NCBI GenBank assembly: GCA_027627225.1
Contig: CM051029.1
Location: forward strand, 76,907,578 to 76,971,577
Direction: 5' to 3'
Length of the DNA: 64,000 nucleotides
Source: Congeria kusceri
Taxonomy: Eukaryota; Mollusca; Bivalvia; Myida; Dreissenidae
The notes beneath the pieces were generated by a model. That model had not been told where the DNA came from and searched no databases. It saw only the letters and a program-made list of their open reading frames with translations. The first letter of the stretch is position 1, and each line of letters begins with the position of its first letter. Position numbers and translations under genes: made by a program. Shown in pieces: positions 10,524 to 23,640 of the stretch.

Positions 10524-12441
10524 CTAAGCATATTTATGATGCTTAAGGTGTGGAAGACTGTCATAATCAGGTTTGGGGTCACTCATGCCCTTGCCGTAGT
10601 GTAATTCCTCATGCAGTTTGTATCGATAATTCCGCGTCCTGGCACGTAAAGCTCGTGCTTTGTTGGTAGCGGATGTTTGCTTTCGGTTAAGGTCGTTGCG
10701 GTCCTCATATGCTATCTGCTTAATAATCTTTGACCCCTGGGTAAGGTTAGCATTTAGTTCAGTGGTTTTTGCAATTACAGAGTCAGCATAGCCATTGTTT
10801 AATTTGTGAACCTGCCCGTGAATTCGACCTACACAGTTGCGTGAGAAAGTCACAGTTTTAGGATTGACAGCTTGGTACGACCTGTTTACTGCTTCACTTT
10901 TTTGGGTTGTGGTTAAAAGTTTGGTAGCGTCAAGAGCAGCTGGACCTAAAACCATTTCAATGCATTTTTTAAGGACTTGTTGGTCACTGTCAACCATTTT
11001 AACCTTGACATTGTCTGGCATGAAATTCTTAGCTTGCCTATTTGTACCAGCACAGACATAACTGTACTTTGCACAATGAGTACCGCAGTAACCACTGAAG
11101 CATAGAACAATGGTTGCGATTACATCAACCATGACCTTCTTTAGAACCTTGATGTCACCCTGGTGTTTATTGTGGGCAGCTTTAAGCTCAGCCATACACC
11201 TAGCTTCGACCGAGAGAGCGAACCGACTCCTGATATTAGACTTGGAATGACCCTTGAGCATGCCCTTTGAGAAAGGCGCTTTGTTGAGCTCGCGCTTCAG
11301 CGAGTTGCCTAGGTGCCTCAGATCCTTAAGATGACCCACATTGTGACCGTGAGAGTTACGAACACCTTGGAATGCCCTACTGTCCCCATCACAAGTGAAA
11401 TTTGCTATTTTGATGTCCTTAGAGATCTGGTCACCTGACAACCTATTCCATTTGCCTTCATCACCTATTGGTTCCCTCTCTGAAACATTTGCAGAACAAT
11501 GCCCCCTATGATTGGGGCACTGAACAGGTTTACCCTTATTCCTAAGCATTGATGCAGTCCTGCATAGTTTATTTGCTACTTGTACCCCTACAATTTGCTT
11601 GTTTCTGGTATTGTTTTCACACATAGTGCTTATGGCAATAGTTCCGGCTTGAAAGGGTGTCGCGTCAGAGTTAAAAATAGGGATCTTTTTGACCAATTTT
11701 GGCATTTTCAGCAACTAAGTTTTCTCTAATCTGGTACATGCTTCTCTCATTTAGGGATTTAAGGGCAGTATTGACCTTATTTGCTTGTTTTTGCATAGGA
11801 AGTGGAGAGGGAGCAATGATAGTGGTTGTGTTGAGAATTCTGCGGGAACCTGTGTTCCCAATAGAAGTACTTGCAACACCTATTTGGAAGCCTACATTGA
11901 TCTGAGCTGCCTTTCTGCCCCTGGTACTTGATGGAACCTCATTGTAAAGCTTATAATGCTTGCCTACATATCTGCATCTTGTACATTTTAACCTTTCCTC
12001 CCAGCCTAAGCCCCACTTTATGGAAGCACTGCCGTCAATTACCAAGTCGCCCCTACATTTATCACTTCTTAACCTATGCTATCTATTTTCAGAGGACATC
12101 ATAGACTGGAGTAGGGCGGGGACATAGACCTTGTTCGTAAGTAAGTCGGGATGGACTTTTGATGGAGCAGGAACCCGTAACAGGTCTACATAGCGAATCT
12201 TGTTCGCTCTCGGACGCAAGGGCTTAGCTGGGGTTTGAGAGCCGTCTACATCCCGAAAAGTAAGAACCTTGTCATTGTAAGCTACCCGTGCTTCAAAGGA
12301 TGACCTTTCTAACCTTACATAGGTTGTGTTGGAATTTGACCTTCTTTCATAATTATGTTTTTTCCCCTTCACCGGACTAGTCCCACCTCGTTTAAAACCA
12401 ACATTGAGCAACTTTTTCTTTTGCTTGGTTATGAACCCCAT
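10524..12441 (-). pseudogene. Mutator-like transposase, copy 4 (extra nonsense mutation)
   Basis: Besides the common break at 11671, codon 121 of frame one is AAG to TAG at about 12076-12078, cutting it to 120 codons. Private or locally shared changes are N207T (with copy 5), A215P and, in frame two, L255V. Not functional in this form. Confidence 0.78.
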
Positions 12442-13204
12442 TTTGACCAGATTGCCACCATAAAAAAAGTCAAAGTACTTATTTTGTGCCCAAAATATGC
12501 AATTTTGTATTCCCTTAAACCTCTAAATGTGAGCAGGCAATGCAAATTGACCACCTGCTGCAGTTTAAAGGCACTCATGACATTATATACTAGAATATAT
12601 AATTGGTGGCCTGTAATTAAAGAGGCTGCGACAAACAAGGTGCTTTAAAGATTTTACACTTTATTGGTTTGAAACAAGCAATTACTGGAAGCTGATTGAT
12701 TTCTACACTTCAAAGTATCTTTGATCTCCCATTTTGACTAATTTGTCAATTGTCTTGGATGAAATTGGAATTTTTTTTCTATTAAATGTACATTTTTGGG
12801 GTGATTTTTTTTAAAAAATACACAAAAAATACATTATCAAAATGGCTTAGAGTAAAAATATCTAACAAAGTCATTCTCTCCTCACCCCACATAAGCCCCC
12901 CATACATGTTTGTTTGGTTTGTTTGGGTATTTTGTCACAAATATTGCAAATATCAGCTTTAATTGTTAGAGGGACATTTAAGCTTCAAGACGCTTGAAAT
13001 CACCGGCTTCCGACCAAAATCACCTGTGTTTGAAAATATGAAATAAAATGGCCAAATGGACAGATATACGAACCAAACTTAATATATTGGTGCAATATGC
13101 ATGGGAAGATAATTATATGCAAGAAAAACTAATTTTAATGAGAACAAATTTCTCTTATAAACTGACTTTGGGTTAAAATAAAATATCGTCTGCAAGTGCA
13201 AAAT

Positions 13205-13746
13205 ATGGATGAGAAAGCAGATTTTTGGTCATTTCTGAGCAAAAGAGTAGAAAATAAGTGCATTAAATGCATCAATTCAGATTGTTTGATCTGGAATGGT
13301 TGTATTTCAAATAGTTCCTTACCCTATTATGGCCGAATGAGGGTTAAATTGTCTTCGGACATAAAATCAGAGACATACTTGGTTCACCGTGTAGCGTTAA
13401 TGTGCTACATGAAGTCAGAATTGAACGCCAGGGACTCTGTGAGCCACTTATGCAACAATAGCTTGTGTGTTAAGCCTGAACATTTAAACATAGAGCCCCA
13501 TTCCACCAACATGGAACGGCGGACATGTTTACAGTTCGGACAGTGCAGCGGGCATGGAACTGAGCCAGCCTGCATATTTGGTAAAAACATGAATACAACA
13601 AGCTTTATCACTTCCTTTTATTCATAGAAATACACTTAAAATACATAAATGCATGTTTTTTTTCATTTTATATCTATTTCTATTGGGTATTTTTGCCTTT
13701 TTCAGGTAGAGGAACGCCTGATGCTGACGCGAGGGCCACTTGTTAG
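13205..13746 (+). CDS. His-Cys box endonuclease-like gene, copy 5
   Basis: Exons 13205-13580 and 13706-13746. One substitution, P50S, lies between the YGR motif and H61; the same change is in copy 10. The rest of this unit is the most diverged in the array, yet this frame is open. Confidence 0.77.
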
Positions 13747-13803
13747 AGGTCTCTTATGCCAAAACAGGTAATAATAACAATTTATTATCAGGTACACAAT
13801 CAA

Positions 13804-15719
13804 CTAAGCATATTTATGATGCTTAAGGTGTGGAAGACTGTCATAATCAGGTTTGGGGTCACTCATGCCCTTGCCGTAGTGTAATTCCTCATGCAGTTTG
13901 TATCGATAATTCCGCGTCCTGGCACGTAAAGCTCGTGCTTTGTTGGTAGCGGATGTTTGCTTTCGGTTAAGGTCGTTGCGGTCCTCATATGCTATCTGCT
14001 TAATAATCTTTGACCCTGGGTAAGGTTAGCATTTAGTTCAGTGGTTTTTGCAATTACAGAGTCAGCATAGCCATTGTTTTATGTGTGAACCTGTCCGTGA
14101 TTTCGACCTACACAGTTGCCTGAGAAAGTCACAGTTTTAGGATTGACAGCTTGGTACGACCTGTTTACTGCTTCACTTTTTTGGGTTGTGGTTAAAAGTT
14201 TGGTAGCGTCAAGAGCAGCTGGACCTAAAAGCATTTCAATGCATTTTTAAGGACTTGTTGGTCACTGTCAACCATTTTAACCTTGACATTGTCTGGCATG
14301 AAATTCTTAGCTTGCCTATTTGTACCAGCACAGACATAACTGTACTTTGCACAATGAGTACCGCAGTAACCACTGAAGCATAGAACAATGGTTGCGATTA
14401 CATCAACCATGACCTTCTTTAGAACCTTGATGTCACCCTGGTGTTTATTGTGGGCATCTTTAAGCTCAGCCATACACCTAGCTTCGACCGAGAGAGCGAA
14501 CCGACTCCTGATATTAGACTTGGAATGACCCTTGAGCATGCCCTTTGAGAAAGGCGCTTTGTTGAGCTCGCGCTTCAGCGAGTTGCCTAGGTGCCTCAGA
14601 TCCTTAAGATGACCCACATTGTGACCGTGAGAGTTACGAACACCTTGGAATGCCCTACTGTCCCCATCACAAGAGAAATTTGCTATTTTGATGTCCTTAG
14701 AGATCTGGTCACCTGACAACCTATTCCATTTGCCTTCATCACCTATTGGTTCCCTCTCTGAAACATTTGCAGAACAATGCCCCCTATGATTGGGGCACTG
14801 AACAGGTTTACCCTTATTCCTAAGCATTGATGCAGTCCTGCATAGTTTATTTGCTACTTGTACCCCTACAATTTGCTTGTTTCTGGTATTGTTTTCACAC
14901 ATAGTGCTTATGGCAATAGTTCCGGCTTGAAAGGGTGTCGCGTCAGAGTTAAAAATAGGGATCTTTTTGACCAATTTTGGCATTTTCAGCAACTAAGTTT
15001 TCTCTAATCTGGTACATGCTTCTCTCATTTAGGGATTTAAGGGCAGTATTGACCTTATTTGCTTGTTTTTGCATAGCAAGCGGAGAGGGAGCAATGATAG
15101 TGGTTGTGTTGAGAATTCTGCGGGAACCTGTGTTCCCAATAGAAGTACTTGCAACACCTATTTGGAAGCCTACATTGATCTGAGCTGCCTTTCTGCCCCT
15201 GGTACTTGATGGAACCTCATTGTAAAGCTTATAATGCTTGCCTACATATCTGCATCTTGTACATTTTAACCTTTCCTCCCAGCCTAAGCCCCACTTTATG
15301 GAAGCACTGCCGTCAATTACCAAGTCGCCCCTACATTTATCACTTCTTAACCTATGCTATATATTTTCAGAGGACATCATAGACTGGAGTAGGGCGGGGA
15401 CATAGACCTTGTTCGTAAGTAAGTCGGGATGGACTTTTGATGGAGCAGGAACCCGTAACAGGTCTACATAGCGAATCTTGTTCGCTCTCGGACGCAAGGG
15501 CTTAGCTGGGGTTTGAGAGCCGTCTACATCCCGAAAAGTAAGAACCTTGTCATTGTAAGCTACCCGTGCTTCAAAGGATGACCTTTCTAACCTTACATAG
15601 GTTGTGTTGGAATTTGACCTTCTTTCATAATTATGTTTTTTCCCCTTCACCGGACTAGTCCCACCTCGTTTAAAACCAACATTGAGCAACTTTTTCTTTT
15701 GCTTGGTTATGAACCCCAT
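13804..15719 (-). pseudogene. Mutator-like transposase, copy 5 (most degraded)
   Basis: Shares the codon-121 stop and N207T with copy 4 and adds R120I. Frame two has lost one T from a T6 run near 14243-14248, so it ends after 255 codons. A second single-base loss lies near 14012, and five substitutions cluster at 14078-14121. Common frame break at 14949. Clearly a pseudogene. Confidence 0.8.
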
Positions 15720-16482
15720 TTTGACCAGATTGCCACCTTAAAAAAAGTCAAAGTACTTATTTTGTGCCCAAAATATGCAATTTTGTATTCCCTTAAACCT
15801 CTAAATGTGAGCAGGCAATGCAAATTGACCACCTGCTGCAGTTTAAAGGCACTCATGAAATTATATACTAGAATATATAATTGGTGGCCTGTAATTAAAG
15901 AGGCTGCGACAAACAAGGTGCTTTAAAGATTTTACACTTTATTGGTTTGAAACAAGCAATTACTGGAAGCTGATTGATTTCTACACTTCAAAGTATCTTT
16001 GATCTCCCATTTTGACTAATTTGTCAATTGTCTTGTATGAAATTGGAATTTTTTTTCTATTAAATGTACATTTTTGGGGTGATTTTTTTTTTAAAATACA
16101 CAAAAAATACATTATCAAAATGGCTTAGAGTAAAAATATCTAACAAAGTCATTCTCTCCTCACCCCACATAAGCCCCCCATACATGTTTGTTTGGTTTGT
16201 TTGGGTATTTTGTCACAAATATTGCAAATATCAGCTTTAATTGTTAGAGGGACATTTAAGCTTCAAGACGCTTGAAATCACCGGCTTCCGACCAAAATCA
16301 CCTGTGTTTGAAAATATGAAATAAAATGGCCAAATGGACAGATATACGAACCAAACTTAATATATTGGTGCAATATGCATGGGAAGATAATTATATGCAA
16401 GAAAAACTAATTTTAATGAGAATAAAAATTTCTCTTAAACTGACTTTGGGTTAAAATAAAATATCGTCTGCAAGTGCAAAAT

Positions 16483-17024
16483 ATGGATGAGAAAGCAGAT
16501 TTTTGGTCATTTCTGAGCAAAAGAGTAGAAAATAAGTGCATTAAATGCATCAATTCAGATTGTTTGATCTGGAATGGTTGTATTTCAAATAGTTCCTTAC
16601 CCTATTATGGCCGAATGAGGGTTAAATTGCCTTCGGACATAAAATCAGAGACATACTTGGTTCACCGTGTAGCGTTAATGTGCTACATGAAGTCAGAATT
16701 GAACGCCAGGGACTCTGTGAGCCACTTATGCAACAATAGCTTGTGTGTTAAGCCTGAACATTTAAACATAGAGCCCCATTCCACCAACATGGAACGGCGG
16801 ACATGTTTACAGTTCGGACAGTGCAGCGGGCATGGAACTGAGCCAGCCTGCATATTTGGTAAAAACATGAATACAACAAGCTTTATCACTTCCTTTTATT
16901 CATAGAAATACACTTAAAATACATAAATGCATGTTTTTTTTCATTTTATATCTATTTCTATTGGGTATTTTTGCCTTTTTCAGGTAGAGGAACGCCTGAT
17001 GCTGACGCGAGGGCCACTTGTTAG
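16483..17024 (+). CDS. His-Cys box endonuclease-like gene, copy 6
   Basis: Exons 16483-16858 and 16984-17024. Consensus protein. The leader is the AATAAAAATTT variant, unlike copies 2-5 on its left and 7-11 on its right. Confidence 0.77.
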
Positions 17025-17081
17025 AGGTCTCTTATGCCAAAACAGGTAATAATGACAATTTATTATCAGGTACACAATCAA

Positions 17082-18999
17082 CTAAGCATATTTATGATGC
17101 TTAAGGTGTGGAAGACTGTCATAATCAGGTTTGGGGTCACTCATGCCCTTGCCGTAGTGTAATTCCTCATGCAGTTTGTATCGATAATTCCGCGTCCTGG
17201 CACGTAAAGCTCGTGCTTTGTTGGTAGCGGATGTTTGCTTTCGGTTAAGGTCGTTGCGGTCCTCATATGCTATCTGCTTAATAATCTTTGACCCCTGGGT
17301 AAGGTTAGCATTTAGTTCAGTGGTTTTTGCAATTACAGAGTCAGCATAGCCATTGTTTAATTTGTGAACCTGCCCGTGAATTCGACCTACACAGTTGCGT
17401 GAGAAAGTCACAGTTTTAGGATTGACAGCTTGGTACGACCTGTTTACTGCTTCACTTTTTTGGGTTGTGGTTAAAAGTTTGGTAGCGTCAAGAGCAGCTG
17501 GACCTAAAAGCATTTCAATGCATTTTTTAAGGACTTGTTGGTCACTGTCAACCATTTTAACCTTGACATTGTCTGGCATGAAATTCTTAGCTTGCCTATT
17601 TGTACCAGCACAGACATAACTGTACTTTGCACAATGAGTACCGCAGTAACCACTGAAGCATAGAACAATGGTTGCGATTACAGCAACCATGACCTTCTTT
17701 AGAACCTTGATGTCACCCTGGTGTTTATTGTGGGCAGCTTTAAGCTCAGCCATACACCTAGCTTCGACCGAGAGAGCGAACCGACTCCTGATATTAGACT
17801 TGGAATGACCCTTGAGCATGCCCTTTGAGAAAGGCGCTTTGTTGAGCTCGCGCTTCAGCGAGTTGCCTAGGTGCCTCAGATCCTTAAGATGACCCACATT
17901 GTGACCGTGAGAGTTACGAACACCTTGGAATGCCCTACTGTCCCCATCACAAGTGAAATTTGCTATTTTGATGTCCTTAGAGATCTGGTCACCTGACAAC
18001 CTATTCCATTTGCCTTCATCACCTATTGGTTCCCTCTCTGAAACATTTGCAGAACAATGCCCCCTATGATTGGGGCACTGAACAGGTTTACCCTTATTCC
18101 TAAGCATTGATGCAGTCCTGCATAGTTTATTTGCTACTTGTACCCCTACAATTTGCTTGTTTCTGGTATTGTTTTCACACATAGTGCTTATGGCAATAGT
18201 TCCGGCTTGAAAGGGTGTCGCGTCAGAGTTAAAAATAGGGATCTTTTTGACCAATTTTGGCATTTTCAGCAACTAAGTTTTCTCTAATCTGGTACATGCT
18301 TCTCTCATTTAGGGATTTAAGGGCAGTATTGACCTTATTTGCTTGTTTTTGCATAGCAAGTGGAGAGGGAGCAATGATATTGGTTGTGTTGAGAATTCTG
18401 CGGGAACCTGTGTTCCCAATAGAAGTACTTGCAACACCTATTTGGAAGCCTACATTGATCTGAGCTGCCTTTCTGCCCCTGGTACTTGATGGAACCTCAT
18501 TGTAAAGCTTATAATGCTTGCCTACATATCTGCATCTTGTACATTTTAACCTTTCCTCCCAGCCTAAGCCCCACTTTATGGAAGCACTGCCGTCAATTAC
18601 CAAGTCGCCCCTACATTTATCACTTCTTAACCTATGCTTTCTATTTTCAGAGGACATCATAGACTGGAGTAGGGCGGGGACATAGACCTTGTTCGTAAGT
18701 AAGTCGGGATGGACTTTTGATGGAGCAGGAACCCGTAACAGGTCTACATAGCGAATCTTGTTCGCTCTCGGACGCAAGGGCTTAGCTGGGGTTTGAGAGC
18801 CGTCTACATCCCGAAAAGTAAGAACCTTGTCATAGTAAGCTACCCGTGCTTCAAAGGATGACCTTTCTAACCTTACATAGGTTGTGTTGGAATTTGACCT
18901 TCTTTCATAATTATGTTTTTTCCCCTTCACCGGACTAGTCCCACCTCGTTTAAAACCAACATTGAGCAACTTTTTCTTTTGCTTGGTTATGAACCCCAT
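17082..18999 (-). pseudogene. Mutator-like transposase, copy 6
   Basis: Two frames open apart from the common break at 18229. N56Y is shared with copies 7 and 10. D197A in frame two is shared with copies 7, 8, 9 and 11. Confidence 0.72.
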
Positions 19000-19761
19000 T
19001 TTGACCAGATTGCCACCTTAAAAAAAGTCAAAGTACTTATTTTGTGCCCAAAATATGCAATTTTGTATTCCCTTAAACCTCTAAATGTGAGCAGGCAATG
19101 CAAATTGACCACCTGCTGCAGTTTAAAGGCACTCATGACATTATATACTAGAATATATAATTGGTGGCCTGTAATTAAAGAGGCTGCGACAAACAAGGTG
19201 CTTTAAAGATTTTACACTTTATTGGTTTGAAACAAGCAATTACTGGAAGCTGATTGATTTCTACACTTCAAAGTATCTTTGATCTCCCATTTTGACTAAT
19301 TTGTCAATTGTCTTGGATGAAATTGGAATTTTTTTTCTATTAAATTTACATTTTTGGGGTGATTTTTTTTTTAAAAATACACAAAAAATACATTATCAAA
19401 ATGGCTTAGAGTAAAAATATCTAACAAAGTCATTCTCTCCTCACCCCACATAAGCCCCCCATACATGTTTGTTTGGTTTGTTTGGGTATTTTGTCACAAA
19501 TATTGCAAATATCAGCTTTAATTGTTAGAGGGACATTTAAGCTTCAAGACGCTTGAAATCACCGGCTTCCGACCAAAATCACCTGTGTTTGAAAATATGA
19601 AATAAAATGGCCAAATGGACAGATATACGAACCAAACTTAATATATTGGTGCCATATGCATGGGAAGATAATTATATGCAAGAAAAACTAATTTTAATGA
19701 GAACAAATTTCTCTTAAACTGACTTTGGGTTAAAATAAAATATCGTCTGCAAGTGCAAAAT

Positions 19762-20304
19762 ATGGATGAGAAAGCAGATTTTTGGTCATTTCTGAGCAAA
19801 AGAGTAGAAAATAAGTGCATTAAATGCATCAATTCAGATTGTTTGATCTGGAATGGTTGTATTTCAAATAGTTCCTTACCCTATTATGGCCGAATGAGGG
19901 TTAAATTGCCTTCGGACATAAAATCAGAGACATACTTGGTTCACCGTGTAGCGTTAATGTGCTACATGAAGTCAGAATTGAACGCCAGGGACTCTGTGAG
20001 CCACTTATGCAACAATAGCTTGTGTGTTAAGCCTGAACATTTAAACATAGAGCCCCATTCCACCAACATGGAACGGCGGACATGTTTACAGTTCGGACAG
20101 TGCAGCGGGCATGGAACTGAGCCAGCCTGCATATTTGGTAAAAACATGAATACAACAAGCTTTATCACTTCCTTTTATTCATAGAAATACACTTAAAATA
20201 CATAAATGCATGTTTTTTTTTCATTTTATATCTATTTCTATTGGGTATTTTTGCCTTTTTCAGGTAGAGGAACGCCTGATGCTGACGCGAGGGCCACTTG
20301 TTAG
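19762..20304 (+). CDS. His-Cys box endonuclease-like gene, copy 7
   Basis: Exons 19762-20137 and 20264-20304. The intron is 126 bp because of one extra T. Consensus protein. The leader is AACAAATTT followed by CTTAAACTG, shared with copies 8 and 11. Confidence 0.77.
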
Positions 20305-20361
20305 AGGTCTCTTATGCCAAAACAGGTAATAATGACAATTTATTATCAGGTACACAATCAA

Positions 20362-22279
20362 CTAAGCATATTTATGATGCTTAAGGTGTGGAAGACTGTC
20401 ATAATCAGGTTTGGGGTCACTCATGCCCTTGCCGTAGTGTAATTCCTCATGCAGTTTGTATCGATAATTCCGCGTCCTGGCACGTAAAGCTCGTGCTTTG
20501 TTGGTAGCGGATGTTTGCTTTCGGTTAAGGTCGTTGCGGTCCTCATATGCTATCTGCTTAATAATCTTTGACCCCTGGGTAAGGTTAGCATTTAGTTCAG
20601 TGGTTTTTGCAATTACAGAGTCAGCATAGCCATTGTTTAATTTGTGAACCTGCCCGTGAATTCGACCTACACAGTTGCGTGAGAAAGTCACAGTTTTAGG
20701 ATTGACAGCTTGGTACGACCTGTTTACTGCTTCACTTTTTTGGCTTGTGGTTAAAAGTTTGGTAGCGTCAAGAGCAGCTGGACCTAAAAGCATTTCAATG
20801 CATTTTTTAAGGACTTGTTGGTCACTGTCAACCATTTTAACCTTGACATTGTCTGGCATGAAATTCTTAGCTTGCCTATTTGTACCAGCACAGACATAAC
20901 TGTACTTTGCACAATGAGTACCGCAGTAACCACTGAAGCATAGAACAATGGTTGCGATTACAGCAACCATGACCTTCTTTAGAACCTTGATGTCACCCTG
21001 GTGTTTATTGTGGGCAGCTTTAAGCTCAGCCATACACATAGCTTCGACCGAGAGAGCGAACCGACTCCTGATATTAGACTTGGAATGACCCTTGAGCATG
21101 CCCTTTGAGAAAGGCGCTTTGTTGAGCTCGCGCTTCAGCGAGTTGCCTAGGTGCCTCAGATCCTTAAGATGACCCACATTGTGACCGTGAGAGTTACGAA
21201 CACCTTGGAATGCCCTACTGTCCCCATCACAAGTGAAATTTGCTATTTTGATGTCCTTAGAGATCTGGTCACCTGACAACCTATTCCATTTGCCTTCATC
21301 ACCTATTGGTTCCCTCTCTGAAACATTTGCAGAACAATGCCCCCTATGATTGGGGCACTGAACAGGTTTACCCTTATTCCTAAGCATTGATGCAGTCCTG
21401 CATAGTTTATTTGCTACTTGTACCCCTACAATTTGCTTGTTTCTGGTATTGTTTTCACACATAGTGCTTATGGCAATAGTTCCGGCTTGAAAGGGTGTCG
21501 CGTCAGAGTTAAAAATAGGGATCTTTTTGACCAATTTTGGCATTTTCAGCAACTAAGTTTTCTCTAATCTGGTACATGCTTCTCTCATTTAGGGATTTAA
21601 GGGCAGTATTGACCTTATTTGCTTGTTTTTGCATAGCAAGTGGAGAGGGAGCAATGATATTGGTTGTGTTGAGAATTCTGCGGGAACCTGTGTTCCCAAT
21701 AGAAGTACTTGCAACACCTATTTGGAAGCCTACATTGATCTGAGCTGCCTTTCTGCCCCTGGTACTTGATGGAACCTCATTGTAAAGCTTATAATGCTTG
21801 CCTACATATCTGCATCTTGTACATTTTAACCTTTCCTCCCAGCCTAAGCCCCACTTTATGGAAGCACTGCCGTCAATTACCAAGTCGCCCCTACAATTAT
21901 CACTTCTTAACCTATGCTTTCTATTTTCAGAGGACATCATAGACTGGAGTAGGGCGGGGACATAGACCTTGTTCGTAAGTAAGTCGGGATGGACTTTTGA
22001 TGGAGCAGGAACCCGTAACAGGTCTACATAGCGAATCTTGTTCGCTCTCGGACGCAAGGGCTTAGCTGGGGTTTGAGAGCCGTCTACATCCCGAAAAGTA
22101 AGAACCTTGTCATAGTAAGCTACCCGTGCTTCAAAGGATGACCTTTCTAACCTTACATAGGTTGTGTTGGAATTTGACCTTCTTTCATAATTATGTTTTT
22201 TCCCCTTCACCGGACTAGTCCCACCTCGTTTAAAACCAACATTGAGCAACTTTTTCTTTTGCTTGGTTATGAACCCCAT
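20362..22279 (-). pseudogene. Mutator-like transposase, copy 7
   Basis: Common break at 21509. Carries N56Y and K128N in frame one, and R172M (also copy 10), D197A and T270S (also copy 11) in frame two. A mosaic of variants found elsewhere in the array. Confidence 0.72.
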
Positions 22280-23041
22280 TTTGACCAGATTGCCACCTTA
22301 AAAAAAGTCAAAGTACTTATTTTGTGCCCAAAATATGCAATTTTGTATTCCCTTAAACCTCTAAATGTGAGCAGGCAATGCAAATTGACCACCTGCTGCA
22401 GTTTAAAGGCACTCATGACATTATATACTAGAATATATAATTGGTGGCCTGTAATTAAAGAGGCTGCGACAAACAAGGTGCTTTAAAGATTTTACACTTT
22501 ATTGGTTTGAAACAAGCAATTACTGGAAGCTGATTGATTTCTACACTTCAAAGTATCTTTGATCTCCCATTTTGACTAATTTGTCAATTATCTTGGATGA
22601 AATTGGAATTTTTTTTCTATTAAATTTACATTTTTGGGGTGATTTTTTTTTTAAAAATACACAAAAAATACATTATCAAAATGGCTTAGAGTAAAAATAT
22701 CTAACAAAGTCATTCTCTCCTCACCCCACATAAGCCCCCCATACATGTTTGTTTGGTTTGTTTGGGTATTTTGTCACAAATATTGCAAATATCAGCTTTA
22801 ATTGTTAGAGGGACATTTAAGCTTCAAGACGCTTGAAATCACCGGCTTCCGACCAAAATCACCTGTGTTTGAAAATATGAAATAAAATGGCCAAATGGAC
22901 AGATATACGAACCAAACTTAATATATTGGTGCAATATGCATGGGAAGATAATTATATGCAAGAAAAACTAATTTTAATGAGAACAAATTTCTCTTAAACT
23001 GACTTTGGGTTAAAATAAAATATCGTCTGCAAGTGCAAAAT

Positions 23042-23583
23042 ATGGATGAGAAAGCAGATTTTTGGTCATTTCTGAGCAAAAGAGTAGAAAATAAGTGCAT
23101 TAAATGCATCAATTCAGATTGTTTGATCTGGAATGGTTGTATTTCAAATAGTTCCTTACCCTATTATGGCCGAATGAGGGTTAAATTGCCTTCGGACATA
23201 AAATCAGAGACATACTTGGTTCACCGTGTAGCGTTAATGTGCTACATGAAGTCAGAATTGAACGCCAGGGACTCTGTGAGCCACTTATGCAACAATAGCT
23301 TGTGTGTTAAGCCTGAACATTTAAACATAGAGCCCCATTCCACCAACATGGAACGGCGGACATGTTTACAGTTCGGACAGTGCAGCGGGCATGGAACTGA
23401 GCCAGCCTGCATATTTGGTAAAAACATGAATACAACAAGCTTTATCACTTCCTTTTATTCATAGAAATACACTTAAAATACATAAATGCATGTTTTTTTT
23501 CATTTTATATCTATTTCTATTGGGTATTTTTGCCTTTTTCAGGTAGAGGAACGCCTGATGCTGACGCGAGGGCCACTTGTTAG
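23042..23583 (+). CDS. His-Cys box endonuclease-like gene, copy 8
   Basis: Exons 23042-23417 and 23543-23583. Consensus protein, leader as in copy 7. Confidence 0.77.
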
Positions 23584-23640
23584 AGGTCTCTTATGCCAAA
23601 ACAGGTAATAATGACAATTTATTATCAGGTACACAATCAA

